Below are positions 8,176-17,261 of a DNA stretch of 64,000 nucleotides, piece by piece; within the stretch, counting starts at the first letter, position 1; every line of letters begins with the position of its first letter. The stretch spans positions 1 through 64,000 of the forward strand of contig JAIELD010000015.1 in assembly GCA_019753285.1 (NCBI GenBank). The letters are read 5' to 3'. The DNA is from Beijerinckiaceae bacterium. GTDB taxonomy: Bacteria > Pseudomonadota > Alphaproteobacteria > Rhizobiales > Beijerinckiaceae. The position numbers and the translations under genes were made by a program. The notes beneath the pieces were generated by a model. The model made no database searches. It had not been told where the DNA came from and saw only the letters and a program-made list of their open reading frames with translations.

Positions 8176-8505
8176 ATGTCCGACGACCAATCCAGACCGC
8201 AGTCTGTCAAACGCATTGATGCGAGAACGAAAAGGGCGCAGGCGATTCGGGTCTGGCGGGCGCCGGACCTCGAAGCCGAAAGGTCGGTATCAGCCTGTTC
8301 GAGCGTCCTGCTCGTCAGCGACGAAAATGCAAGGCGCGAAACCCTGAGTGGCCTGGCGCTCAAGCTTCGCCGTGAAGCGGCGCGCGGCAAATCATTCCAT
8401 CCGGAGTATGATATTGGCCGGCACCTGCGCCTGCTCATGGAGTTGAGAGCGCTGTCCGGCACGAGCAGGCGCAAAACGAAACAGGCCGCTCGAGGAGCGG
8501 CCTGA
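8176..8505 (+). CDS. Hypothetical protein, basic, about 109 residues
   Basis: I chose the ATG at 8176 ('MSDDQSRPQS') because it has GGGAG about nine bases upstream; the track start at 8122 has none. The product is highly basic, has no membrane segment and ends in a Lys/Arg tail. The most protein-like part is 'FHPEYDIGRHLRLLMELRAL'. I do not recognise a family. It is divergent from the HTH/DUF6456 operon across an AT-rich spacer and converges on mucR. Confidence 0.55.
   Translation: MSDDQSRPQSVKRIDARTKRAQAIRVWRAPDLEAERSVSACSSVLLVSDENARRETLSGLALKLRREAARGKSFHPEYDIGRHLRLLMELRALSGTSRRKTKQAARGAA
8483..8503. terminator. GC-rich hairpin between convergent genes
   Basis: AGGCCGCTC, a three-base loop and GAGCGGCCT form a perfect nine-base-pair stem that ends on the stop codon at 8503-8505. 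It sits where the upstream + strand gene and the - strand mucR converge. There is no T-run directly after the stem on either strand, so it is a weak candidate for an intrinsic terminator and may only protect the 3' end. Confidence 0.4.
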
Positions 8506-8532
8506 CGGTATTCGGTCTTCAAAAAAAGCCTG

Positions 8533-8982
8533 TTACTTTACGGCGCGGCCCCGGCGACGCTGCTGTCCGAGACCCATTTCCTTGGCGAGGCGCGAACGCG
8601 CTTCGGCATAATTCGGCGCGACCATCGGATATTCGGGCGGCAAACCCCACTTCTCGCGGTACTGATCGGGCGAAATGTTATACTGCGTCCGCAAATGGCG
8701 CTTCAGCGACTTGAAACGCTTTCCATCTTCGAGGCAGATGATGTAATCGGGCGTCACGGACTTCTTGACCGAGATTGCCGGCTTCTGCGGCTCGCTCGGC
8801 AATTCAGGCGCGACCCCTGCTCCGACGCGCATCAGCGCATTGTGCACATCGCTGATGAGGTGAGGCAAATCAGACGAGGGAACCGAGTTGTTGCTCACAT
8901 AGGCCGACACGATGTCAGCAGCAAGTTCGATGAATTCTGAAGACGAAGCCGAACTGGACATTTCAAAAGAAGCCTTTCTCAT
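8533..8982 (-). CDS. mucR: MucR/Ros family transcriptional regulator
   Basis: MucR proteins are H-NS-like regulators of alphaproteobacteria that bind AT-rich DNA and control exopolysaccharide, motility and cell-cycle genes. The 149-residue protein has a helical oligomerisation region at the N-terminus and the C-terminal Ros-type domain '[20 protein letters not shown]' followed by '[19 protein letters not shown]'. The Cys and Asp of the CxxD half and the first His are present. At the second zinc His position the sequence reads 'RTQYNIS', so metal binding may be lost, as reported for some homologues. The long AT-rich upstream region is a plausible autoregulatory target. Confidence 0.93.
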   Translation of the reverse strand: MRKASFEMSSSASSSEFIELAADIVSAYVSNNSVPSSDLPHLISDVHNALMRVGAGVAPELPSEPQKPAISVKKSVTPDYIICLEDGKRFKSLKRHLRTQYNISPDQYREKWGLPPEYPMVAPNYAEARSRLAKEMGLGQQRRRGRAVK

Positions 8983-9433
8983 TATATTCTTGATTTTGGA
9001 ACGAATTCAAAGTGTCCAAACCCAATTACGCTACCAAAGCGTGCAATCCGCAGTAAATCATGGTGAGTCTAAGCGCGGATTTCTTAATCCTCTGATAGAC
9101 CTCCAAAAACACCGATGCAAGTAGAATTTGATTGTTGCATAGCCCGTGCTGCGCTCGCATCATGAACATACAAGCAACCCACCATCTGAAGCGTGCGCGA
9201 GATGCTGAAATCCCTGAAGCCGTCAATTGTATTCGAAGCGGCGACAACGCCGTCTTTCGGACATCAATCGGCGAAAATGTGTCAATATGCTTTGAAAAAC
9301 GCGCCAAATTTGAGTCTTTTTGCAAGTGTAACCGTTTGAACAGCGTGAAGCGGTCCGAACGTTTGCCTCAAGCAGTGGCGACAATTCGTTCGGCCGGCAG
9401 CACAATTCAACAACAAAGATCAGGACGATATCT
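8983..9433. other. Long intergenic region upstream of mucR
   Basis: These 451 bases lie between the divergent mucR and peptidase genes. They are clearly poorer in GC than the neighbouring coding DNA, with several A/T tracts next to mucR. This suits MucR-type autoregulation and the two promoters expected here. The short ORFs predicted across it (9026-9325 and 9132-9437) have no protein-like composition. I see no defined hairpin or conserved RNA. Confidence 0.45.
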
Positions 9434-11590
9434 GTGAAAAACATGGATTCAGCAGGCCAGCAAGCCGTGTCGGAACGGCTTCCTTCGTTCGAATCGGCCA
9501 CGCCGCCGGCCATCCGCGTCGAGGACAAGGTCATGATGGTCCATGGCCTCGCGATCCACGACGAATTTGCCTGGCTGCGCGCGGAAAACTGGCAAGCCGT
9601 CCTCAAGGACGGGACTGCGCTCCCGCCCGAAATCAAAGCGCATCTGCTTGCCGAAAATCGACATACCAAACGCGCGATGCGGAAGGTCGACGGGCTGCGC
9701 AAGCAATTGCTTGGTGAATTGCGCGGCCGAATCAAGGAGGATGACACCTCGCCCCCCGAGCCGGACGGGCCGTTTGCCTACTTCTCCCAGTTTCGCGAGG
9801 GTGAGGAGCATCCGCGCATCTGCCGCCAGCCGCGCCATGGCGGCGAGACGACCATTCTCCTCGACTGCGAGCGCCTCGCCCGAGGCAAGGCATTCTTTGA
9901 CCTTGGCGACAGCGCGCATTCGCCGGACCATGCTCTGATCGGCTGGAGCGTCGATCTCGAAGGATCGGAATTCTACACGATCAAGGTCCGCACGGTCGCG
10001 ACAGGCCGCGACCGGCGCGACAGGATCGAGATGACCGACGGCTCCATCGTCTGGTCGAAGGATGGCAAATCCTTCTACTATGTCCGCGTTGACGACAATC
10101 ATCGGCCACGTTTCGTCATGCGGCATCGGCTCGGCTCGCCACCTGGCGAAGACGTCGTGATCCATGAGGAGAAGAGCGATCTTTATTTCCTCAACATCAG
10201 CGAAACCCAGTCCGGCGCTTATGGCGTCATCAACAGCAGCGGCCACGAAGACACCGAGGAGTGGCTGTTCGATCTCGCCGATCCCGACGCCAGGGCGAGA
10301 CGCCTCGCCGAACGCCAGACGGAGGTGCTTTACGACTGCGATCACCATGGCGACCGGCTGCTGATCAAGACGAACGCCGACGGCGCCGAAGACTTCAAGA
10401 TCGTCAGCGCGCCGCTCGACGACCCGGAGCGCCACAACTGGACGGACTTCATTCCCCACCGGCCGGGCGTGATGATCCTGACGACGCTCCTCCTCAAGGA
10501 TCATTTCATCCGCATGGAACGGCAGGATGGCGTGCCGCGCCTCGTCGTCCACGCATTCGCCACAGGCGAGGAACACCAGATCGCCTTTGACGAGGAGGCG
10601 TTCGATCTCGATCTGTCGAGCGGCTACGAGTTCGACACGAGAACGATCCGGTTCACCTATTCGTCGATGACGACGCCGAGCGAAACCTATGAATACGACC
10701 TTGAGACGCGGACCCGTACGCTCATCAAGCGGCAGGAGATCCCGTCCGGGCATGATTCGAGCCGCTATCTCTGCCGCAGGATGTTCGCCCGCGCGAAAGA
10801 TGGCGAGACCATTCCGATCTCAGTTCTATCGCTGAAAGACGCGCCCGCTGACAGCAGCGCACCATGCCTGCTCTACGCCTATGGCTCCTACGGTTATGCG
10901 ATGACGCCAGCCTTCGACAGCGATCCTCTCTCGCTGGTCGATCGCGGCTTCATCTACGCCATCGCCCATGTGAGAGGCGGCACAGAAAAGGGCTGGCAGT
11001 GGTACAAGCGCGGCAAGCGCGGCGAGAAGAAAAACACATTCACCGATTTCATCGCGGTGGCCGAGCATCTCGTCGAGGCGGGTCTGACCGCGCGCGGGTC
11101 GATCGTGGCGCAGGGCGCGTCGGCCGGTGGCCTGCTGATGGGCGCCGTTGCCAACATGGCACCGGACCTGTTCGCCGGCCTTCTCGCCGAGGTGCCTTTC
11201 GTCGACGTCCTCAACACGATTCTTGACGCCGACCTGCCGCTGACTCCCCCCGAATGGCCCGAATGGGGCAACCCGATCGTCGATCGCGCGGCCTTCGAGT
11301 ATATCCGATCCTATTCGCCCTACGATAATGTCAGCGCCCAGCGCTACCCGGCGATCCTCGCGACCGGCGGCCTCAGCGATCCGCGCGTCACCTATTGGGA
11401 GCCTGCCAAATGGGTGGCGCGCATACGCTCCCGAATGACCGGCGGCGGGCCGATCCTGCTGAAGACCAACATGGACGCTGGCCATGGCGGGGCATCCGGG
11501 CGATTCGAGCAACTCGAGGAGGTGGCGTTCGCCTATGCCTTTGCGATCGCAGCGGTCAACGCCGCACGGATGCGCCGCGCGGGGCCGTAA
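9434..11590 (+). CDS. ptrB: Oligopeptidase B-like prolyl oligopeptidase (S9A)
   Basis: This 718-residue serine peptidase of the prolyl oligopeptidase family is predicted to cleave short peptides, probably after basic residues as in oligopeptidase B. An N-terminal seven-bladed propeller (about residues 80-420) precedes an alpha/beta-hydrolase domain. The nucleophile elbow is 'AQGASAGGLLMGAVAN'. The Asp is in 'GGLSDPRVTYWEPAKW' (about 649) and the His in 'NMDAGHGGASGRF' (about 684), so the triad is complete. No signal peptide is present, which indicates a cytoplasmic enzyme. Translation probably starts at the GTG at 9434, which has AGGA upstream; an in-frame ATG lies nine bases later. Confidence 0.9.
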   Translation: MKNMDSAGQQAVSERLPSFESATPPAIRVEDKVMMVHGLAIHDEFAWLRAENWQAVLKDGTALPPEIKAHLLAENRHTKRAMRKVDGLRKQLLGELRGRIKEDDTSPPEPDGPFAYFSQFREGEEHPRICRQPRHGGETTILLDCERLARGKAFFDLGDSAHSPDHALIGWSVDLEGSEFYTIKVRTVATGRDRRDRIEMTDGSIVWSKDGKSFYYVRVDDNHRPRFVMRHRLGSPPGEDVVIHEEKSDLYFLNISETQSGAYGVINSSGHEDTEEWLFDLADPDARARRLAERQTEVLYDCDHHGDRLLIKTNADGAEDFKIVSAPLDDPERHNWTDFIPHRPGVMILTTLLLKDHFIRMERQDGVPRLVVHAFATGEEHQIAFDEEAFDLDLSSGYEFDTRTIRFTYSSMTTPSETYEYDLETRTRTLIKRQEIPSGHDSSRYLCRRMFARAKDGETIPISVLSLKDAPADSSAPCLLYAYGSYGYAMTPAFDSDPLSLVDRGFIYAIAHVRGGTEKGWQWYKRGKRGEKKNTFTDFIAVAEHLVEAGLTARGSIVAQGASAGGLLMGAVANMAPDLFAGLLAEVPFVDVLNTILDADLPLTPPEWPEWGNPIVDRAAFEYIRSYSPYDNVSAQRYPAILATGGLSDPRVTYWEPAKWVARIRSRMTGGGPILLKTNMDAGHGGASGRFEQLEEVAFAYAFAIAAVNAARMRRAGP

Positions 11591-11592
11591 TC

Positions 11593-12741
11593 TCAGACGC
11601 TGAACACGCTCTCGCCGCGCTCGAAAGCGGCGCGCAGCGCTTCGAGCGAGGTGTAGGTCTCGCGCATCTGCCCGGCTTCGGCGACGACGCTGCCATCGGC
11701 ATAGAGCGTGTAGGTGACACCTGCCGATTCATAGGAGCCGATCACCTCGTTCTCCGGCGCTGGAGCGGGCGGCGGTAAGGCGGGCGGTTCATCCTCGATG
11801 GGGTCGGGATCGGTTTTGAGCTCGATGATCGGGTGCTCGGGCGTCGAGGCTGGCGTCGGCGTGCCGAGTTCTTCGAGCAGCGCCGCGTCGAAGGTCAGCG
11901 ATGGTTCTTGCCGCGTTTCGCTTGGCGCGACCTCCACCGTGGCAAAATCGGGATTGACCGTATCGGGATGAGCGCTGCCCGCCATGTCGCTGATCGAGAG
12001 TTCCTCGATCAGGCGGTTGATGTCAGCCTGCGAGCCCATGAAATCCTGCTCGGCGGACGCTGCCGCGGGCGGCTCTGTTGAAACCTCACGTGCCTCGGCG
12101 GGCGACGTCGTCTCGCTTTCGGCAGGAGCCTCGTCTTCGGCGAGGGTCGCGGCCGCGGCGACGCCCGCGGTGACAATGCCGGCAGCGGCTATCCCGGCGC
12201 TCGCGCGGCCGAGCGAGGAAAGACCACCCGAGCGCGATGCTGCGTCGCCGATTGTCGGATTCGAAGTGACTGTCGGACGCTCCTTCGCCTCGCGGGCCGG
12301 CCTGAGACCGAAATTATCCTCCAACCCCAGCACCGTCTCCAGCATCGGATCATGGCTTGGATCGGAGCGGGGTGTTAATTCGGAACGGCCGAGCGAAGGA
12401 GCGGTGACAGGCGACGCCTGCATGGCTTCGGCAAATACGGCGTCCTCGACCGCGCTCAATACCTGGCTTTCGGTTTCCTTCGGCAGCGCCATCGCCTGGT
12501 TGAGCTCGCTCGCAAGGTCGGCGGTCACGGTCTTGAGTTCATCAAGCTTGCGGCTGATGCGCGACAGGTAAAAGAGGCCAAAGCTGATGGCGACGACGAC
12601 AAGGCCGATGGAAAGACCGACGGTGCCGCTGAGTGTCAGCGCCAAGCCGCGCTCGGTGGTCAGGTCGTCAAAGCCGGAATAGAGAGCGTAGCCGCCACAT
12701 CCTGCCAGCACCACGCCCAAAAGGAAAACGATATACGCCAT
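11593..12741 (-). CDS. Membrane-anchored hypothetical protein with disordered linker
   Basis: The 382-residue protein has two hydrophobic segments at the N-terminus (about residues 3-22 and 34-60). A long acidic, Ala/Glu/Pro-rich linker follows, then a short conserved-looking C-terminal domain ('IGSYESAGVTYTLYADGSVV', 'TYTSLEALRAAFERG'). An extra hydrophobic Ala-rich stretch lies in the middle ('SAGIAAAGIVTAGVAAAATL'). The C-terminal module resembles small sensor-like domains of other rhizobial membrane proteins, but I cannot name it. It converges on the peptidase gene with a two-base gap. Confidence 0.68.
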   Translation of the reverse strand: MAYIVFLLGVVLAGCGGYALYSGFDDLTTERGLALTLSGTVGLSIGLVVVAISFGLFYLSRISRKLDELKTVTADLASELNQAMALPKETESQVLSAVEDAVFAEAMQASPVTAPSLGRSELTPRSDPSHDPMLETVLGLEDNFGLRPAREAKERPTVTSNPTIGDAASRSGGLSSLGRASAGIAAAGIVTAGVAAAATLAEDEAPAESETTSPAEAREVSTEPPAAASAEQDFMGSQADINRLIEELSISDMAGSAHPDTVNPDFATVEVAPSETRQEPSLTFDAALLEELGTPTPASTPEHPIIELKTDPDPIEDEPPALPPPAPAPENEVIGSYESAGVTYTLYADGSVVAEAGQMRETYTSLEALRAAFERGESVFSV

Positions 12742-12966
12742 TCAACCCAACTTCCAAGCGGCTTCCGGGATACTACAGATCGATGACAGTCCGTGTTTCT
12801 CATGATGCGCGCAATATGTAAAATACTTCGTCACCAACGATTGCCACAATGAATTCACTGTCTTATTTCACCGTTATCGGGCAGAACCAACTGCACTTGA
12901 TTAAGTTTCGCCGACGATCGAATCATTCGCGATCAACGCGTATTTTCAACCGACAAGGATACTGCG

Positions 12967-13566
12967 ATGTCGTTCACGCTCCCCGAACTGCCTTACGCTC
13001 ACGATGCGCTCCAGCCGTATATGTCGAAGGAGACGCTCGAATTCCATCACGACAAGCACCACCTTGCTTACGTCAACACCGGCAATACGTTGCTCAAGGG
13101 CAGCGAATGGGAGGGCAAGTCCCTCGAAGAGATCGTGAAGGGCTCGTTCGGCAAGCATGCCGGCCTCTTCAACAATGCCGGCCAGCACTACAATCATTCG
13201 CATTTCTGGAAATGGATGAAGCCCAACGGCGGCGGCGCCATTCCGGGCAAGCTCGAAAAGAAGATCGTCGAGGATCTCGGTTCGATCGACAAGATGAAGG
13301 AAGACTTCGTCCAGGCCGGTGTCACGCAGTTCGGCTCGGGCTGGGCCTGGCTTGCCTTGCGCAATGGCAAGCTCGAGATCATGAAGTCGCCGAACGGTGA
13401 AAGCCCGCTCGTCAACGGCGCGACGCCGATCCTCGGCTGCGATGTCTGGGAACACTCCTACTACATCGATTACCGCAACCGCCGGCCCGACTACCTCAAG
13501 GCCTTCCTCGAGCATCTCGTGAACTGGGCCTATGTCGAGGAGCTTTTCGAAAAAGCAGGCCACTGA
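12967..13566 (+). CDS. sodB: Superoxide dismutase, Fe/Mn family
   Basis: The enzyme converts superoxide to oxygen and hydrogen peroxide in the cytoplasm. The 199-residue product has the complete metal site: His27 ('LEFHHDKHH'), His77 ('YNHSHFWKWM'), Asp159 and His163 ('DVWEHSYYIDYRNRRPDY'). 'GSGWAWLAL' is the typical central strand. Length and sequence suit the Fe or cambialistic group, but the metal cannot be fixed by eye. A good AAGGA site lies eight bases before the ATG. A strong intrinsic terminator follows, so the gene is probably monocistronic. Confidence 0.96.
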   Translation: MSFTLPELPYAHDALQPYMSKETLEFHHDKHHLAYVNTGNTLLKGSEWEGKSLEEIVKGSFGKHAGLFNNAGQHYNHSHFWKWMKPNGGGAIPGKLEKKIVEDLGSIDKMKEDFVQAGVTQFGSGWAWLALRNGKLEIMKSPNGESPLVNGATPILGCDVWEHSYYIDYRNRRPDYLKAFLEHLVNWAYVEELFEKAGH

Positions 13567-13589
13567 TCCTCAAGCCATGTAAACTGACC

Positions 13590-13617
13590 AAATGGCCGGA
13601 TCGTCTCCGGCCATTTT
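13590..13617 (+). terminator. Intrinsic terminator after superoxide dismutase gene
   Basis: AAATGGCCGGA and TCCGGCCATTT form an 11-base-pair stem around a five-base loop, ending in TTTT. It lies 24 bases after the stop codon. The symmetric A/T flanks could also let it serve the convergent deacetylase gene, which ends at 13622. Confidence 0.85.
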
Positions 13618-13621
13618 CGCT

Positions 13622-14464
13622 TCAAAGATCGGAAAAGCGTCGCAGTTCCATGCCCGCCTCCGCGCAGGCCGCCGCGAAATCGGCGCTCTTCAGGAAGTTC
13701 GCTTCGTGCGGCCGCGTGGCGACGACGGGATCGAGCTGAAGCAATTCGTCGTCGATATCGCCGGGATGGCACATGATGAGCTGCCTCGGGCCAGGTGCAC
13801 GCAGGAAACGCCTGAAATCCGCGCCATAGTCGCGCCAGGCATCGAAAGCGCTGAAGCCCGAGAACCCGTCATTCGTGCCGATGCCCGCGCGTAGCGCCGC
13901 CGATGCAAGGCCTTTGGAAAGCGTGGCGATGCCCAGCGCCTTCTTCACAGCGACGCCGCGCCTCAGAATGCTCAATATGCGATCGCCGGGGTTGCGCAGA
14001 TAGGGTTTTTGGCCGGGATAGCGCCGCGCGATCACCTCGATCAGAAGGGTTCTGACCATCGGCAGCGCATGGACATGCTGATGGCCGTCCACGAAATCCG
14101 GCGGCGCTCCAGCAGCCTCTTCGAACGCCGCGAACTGCCGGTCGATCTCGGCGGCGAGTTCGCTGGCCGGCAAAGTGCGCCGGAACGCGCCTTTGGTCAC
14201 GTCGCCGATCGAGGGAAACACGTTCGACGGCGCAAAGCGCGCCATGTGCGTCAGCGGCGCGCCGAGCGTGAGGTTGAGATGCAGGCCGACGTCGAGATGG
14301 GAGCGGAACGGCGCCAGTTCATGCGCCAACGCAGACCAATGCGGCCTGTTGGTCATGGCGGAGGTCGCGCTTAGGCGTTTTCTGCCGGCAAGTTCGATGA
14401 TGCTCTTGCTGACGCCGGGCGTCATCGCAAAATCATCGGCGCATAGGACGAAGCCTCGGAGCAT
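13622..14464 (-). CDS. ChbG/HpnK (YdjC) family carbohydrate deacetylase
   Basis: Members of this family remove N-acetyl groups from sugars such as chitobiose or act in hopanoid-linked gene sets. The protein of about 280 residues from the ATG at 14464 (AGGA seven bases upstream) has the metal-binding Asp-Asp motif 'FVLCADDFAMTPGVSKSI'. It also has 'DVGLHLNLTLGAPLT' and the His motif 'FVDGHQHVHALPMVR', all typical of the fold. The longer track start at 14539 adds 25 residues without such features. The gene is divergent from a polyprenyl-type glycosyltransferase gene, which suggests a role in a surface glycan or glycolipid. The substrate is unknown. Confidence 0.87.
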   Translation of the reverse strand: MLRGFVLCADDFAMTPGVSKSIIELAGRKRLSATSAMTNRPHWSALAHELAPFRSHLDVGLHLNLTLGAPLTHMARFAPSNVFPSIGDVTKGAFRRTLPASELAAEIDRQFAAFEEAAGAPPDFVDGHQHVHALPMVRTLLIEVIARRYPGQKPYLRNPGDRILSILRRGVAVKKALGIATLSKGLASAALRAGIGTNDGFSGFSAFDAWRDYGADFRRFLRAPGPRQLIMCHPGDIDDELLQLDPVVATRPHEANFLKSADFAAACAEAGMELRRFSDL

Positions 14465-14642
14465 GATCGATTCCTGTAGCAGCAGCCTGCGGGAGGTCTG
14501 GAAAGAACGCCGTGTCGCCGCAAAACAAACAAAAGTCATTAGAAATTAAGTGCACTTTCGTTCAAATAGGGGACGTTGCCGCCGAGATCAAAAGGACGCC
14601 CGCTTGGTTCACATCACAGGTTCTGGCGAGGAATCGTCCCTG

Positions 14643-15647
14643 ATGCCGTGTTTGTCGCTCGTTGTCCCGGTGTTCAACGAGGGAGCCAACATCGACCAGC
14701 TCGTCAGACGGCTGACATCGGTGCTCGACGGCATCGGCGAAACCTATGAAATCGTCTTCATCGACGATGGCAGCGCCGACGATACGCTCGTCCGCGTCTC
14801 GGCGCTCGCGAGGACGGACGCCCGTTTCCGCGTCGTGGCGCTGTCGCGCAATTTCGGCAAGGACATCGCGATCGCAGCCGGTCTCGACCATGCGCGCGGC
14901 GACGCCGTCGTGCTGATCGACGCCGACCTGCAGCACCCGCCGGAGATGATCGCCGCCTTCGTCGCCAAATGGCGCGAGGGCTATGACATGGTCTATGGCC
15001 AGCGCATCGACAGGGCAACCGACGGGCCGATCCGCCGTGCCCTGACGCATGCCTTCTACAACCTCTTCCAGCGTTTCGGCGAGATCGACCTGCCAGATGG
15101 AGCGGGTGATTTCCGGCTTATGGACCGCAAGGTAGCCGATGCTGTCCGGCGCATGCCGGAGCGCGCCCGTTTTTCAAAAGGCCTCTACGCATGGGTCGGG
15201 TTCAAGTCGATCGGCGTGCCGTTCGAAGTGGCGGATCGCGCGGAGGGCGCTTCGAAATGGAGCTTTCGAAAACTGTTCCGCTTCGCGTTCGACGGCATCA
15301 CCTCGTTCTCGAGCGCGCCGCTCAAGGTCTGGACCTTCGTGGGCCTCACCATCTCGATCTTCGCGCTTTTCTTCGCGCTCTATTTCGTGATCGAGACGCT
15401 GTTCCTCGGCAGCAGCGTTCCAGGCTTCCCGAGCCTGATCGTCTCCGTCATGTTCTTTGCGGGCGTCCAACTCATGTCGCTCGGCATATTGGGCGAATAT
15501 ATCGGCCGCATCTTTGCGGAAGTGAAACGCCGGCCGCTCTATGTCGTCGCGGAGGTGGTGGAGAAGCAGGACGAACCAAAGCCGCTGCCGACGCCGCGCC
15601 CCCCCGCCAAGCCGCGCGTGAGGCAGGCAAAGCGCCCTGCGTCATGA
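14643..15647 (+). CDS. Family 2 glycosyltransferase, polyprenyl-phosphate type
   Basis: This enzyme of about 334 residues resembles dolichol/undecaprenyl-phosphate sugar transferases (GtrB/ArnC/DPM1 type), which load a sugar onto a lipid carrier at the inner membrane. The GT-A domain opens with 'LSLVVPVFNEGANIDQLVRR' and has 'VLIDADLQHPPEMI' (the DxD-type motif) and 'GAGDFRLMDRKV'. Two C-terminal membrane segments follow at about residues 230-300. I prefer the ATG at 14643, since the upstream track extension lacks family features. The coding region is followed after eight bases by murJ, so the two are probably co-transcribed. Confidence 0.88.
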   Translation: MPCLSLVVPVFNEGANIDQLVRRLTSVLDGIGETYEIVFIDDGSADDTLVRVSALARTDARFRVVALSRNFGKDIAIAAGLDHARGDAVVLIDADLQHPPEMIAAFVAKWREGYDMVYGQRIDRATDGPIRRALTHAFYNLFQRFGEIDLPDGAGDFRLMDRKVADAVRRMPERARFSKGLYAWVGFKSIGVPFEVADRAEGASKWSFRKLFRFAFDGITSFSSAPLKVWTFVGLTISIFALFFALYFVIETLFLGSSVPGFPSLIVSVMFFAGVQLMSLGILGEYIGRIFAEVKRRPLYVVAEVVEKQDEPKPLPTPRPPAKPRVRQAKRPAS

Positions 15648-15655
15648 CCGGTTAG

Positions 15656-17167
15656 ATGCTCAAGAACATCCTTTCGGTCGGCGGGTTCACGCTTCTGTCG
15701 CGCATCACCGGGCTGCTTCGCGACCAGTTGATGGCGGCCATCATCGGGCGAGGCGTGATCTCGGATGCGCTGGTCGTGGCGCTCCGCCTTCCCAACCAGT
15801 TCCGCGCCATTTTCGCCGAAGGCGCGTTCAGCGCGGCGTTCGTGCCGGCCTTCCTCAAGGTGCGGACGCGCGAGGGCGTCGCGCAGGGCAATCGCTTCCA
15901 GGCGCAGATCCTCTCGCTCCTGATGATCGCGCAAATCGTCATCGTCGCGCTCGCGCTGCTGTTCACCGAGCCGTTCGTGAAGCTCTTTCTTTCCGATCCA
16001 GGCCGCCTGCCGCTGGCGGTCGAGCTGACGCGCATCACCTTTCCGTTCCTACTGTTCATCACGCTGATGACCTTCTGGTCCGGCGTGCTCAACGCCACGG
16101 GCAAATTCGCGGCCGCCGCCGCAGCCTCGGTCATCATGAATTTATGCTGGATGGGAGCGCTGCTCGTCTCGTTCTGGTTCAAGACGCCTGGCCATGCGGT
16201 TGCCTGGGGCGTCCTCCTCGCCGGCGTGATCGAGGCGGCGTTCGTCGGCTTCGCGGCCCATCGCGCCGGCCTGCTGGTCTGGCCGGCTCGGCCGAAGCTC
16301 GACATCGACGTGAAAGCGTTCTTTCGTTCGTTCGTGCCGGCCGTCATCGGCTCGGCAGGCGTGCAGATCGCCATCCTGGCCGATACCATCATCGCAGGGT
16401 GGCTGCCGATCGGATCGCTTTCGGCGATGTTCTACGCCGAGCGGCTTTACCAGCTTCCCGTCGGCATCATCGCGATTGCCGGCGGCACCGTCCTCCTGCC
16501 GGCGATGAGCCGCCTGATCGCCGAGGGCAAGACGGATGAAGCGCATGCGGCGCAGAACCGGACCGCCGCGATCATCTTCGCCCTCGCCGCTCCCTGCTGC
16601 GTCGCCTTTTTCCTGCTGCCCGACGTGATCATCGCTGGTCTCTTCGAACGCGGTGCGTTCAAAGCGTCCGACACCATCGCCTCTGGCAGCATCCTTGCCG
16701 CGTACAGCATCGGCCTGCCTGCGATCGTGATGATCCGCGCCGTCATCCCGAGCTTCCAGTCGCGTGGCGACACGCGCACCCCCATGCTTGTCTCGCTGTT
16801 CGCGGTCGCGGTCAATGTCGCGTTCAAATTCGCGCTGACCGGCTCGCAGGGCGCGACCGGCCTCGCACTCGCCACCTCGATCGGGGCATGGGTCAACCTC
16901 ATCCTGCTGGTGGCGCTCGCCTGGCGGCGCAAGGAGATGGCCCCGGATGCAGACCTCTTCTGGGGCATCGCAAACACGCTCATGGCCTGCCTCTGGCTGG
17001 TGGCGGCCATTCTGCTCGAGCCATTGCTTTCGGCGCTGGTACTGCGCCTCCCCTCCTTCCATAACGAGGCCCGCCTCGTCCTCGTGGCGCTCGTCGCGGC
17101 GCTCGTCTATTTCGGACTGCTGTTTTCCGGGCTTTCCGCGCTGAAGCTTCGGCTGTTCCGACGCTGA
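15656..17167 (+). CDS. murJ: Lipid II flippase MurJ
   Basis: MurJ flips the peptidoglycan precursor lipid II across the inner membrane. The 503-residue polytopic protein has the expected length and N-terminus ('NILSVGGFTLLSRITGLLRD'). The conserved 'GVISDALVVALRLPNQFRAI' and 'FAEGAFSAAFVPAF' are followed by about 13-14 membrane segments ending in 'LKLRLFRR'. The arginines and acidic residues of the central cavity region appear kept. It sits between a lipid-linked glycosyltransferase and an O-antigen ligase-like gene, a context of lipid-linked glycan handling. Confidence 0.95.
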   Translation: MLKNILSVGGFTLLSRITGLLRDQLMAAIIGRGVISDALVVALRLPNQFRAIFAEGAFSAAFVPAFLKVRTREGVAQGNRFQAQILSLLMIAQIVIVALALLFTEPFVKLFLSDPGRLPLAVELTRITFPFLLFITLMTFWSGVLNATGKFAAAAAASVIMNLCWMGALLVSFWFKTPGHAVAWGVLLAGVIEAAFVGFAAHRAGLLVWPARPKLDIDVKAFFRSFVPAVIGSAGVQIAILADTIIAGWLPIGSLSAMFYAERLYQLPVGIIAIAGGTVLLPAMSRLIAEGKTDEAHAAQNRTAAIIFALAAPCCVAFFLLPDVIIAGLFERGAFKASDTIASGSILAAYSIGLPAIVMIRAVIPSFQSRGDTRTPMLVSLFAVAVNVAFKFALTGSQGATGLALATSIGAWVNLILLVALAWRRKEMAPDADLFWGIANTLMACLWLVAAILLEPLLSALVLRLPSFHNEARLVLVALVAALVYFGLLFSGLSALKLRLFRR

Positions 17168-17261
17168 GCCGGGGAGAGCGCGGGAGCAGTCCGTAAACCT
17201 TTCTCGCCTAGACTTCGCCATATGGGCGGCCTGCGAGGCCCGCCTGTTCGGATAGGCGAGA

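Noticed and set aside
9132-9437. 101-residue + strand ORF upstream of the oligopeptidase
   Set aside because: Lies in the AT-rich mucR control region, has no ribosome site and no protein-like pattern.
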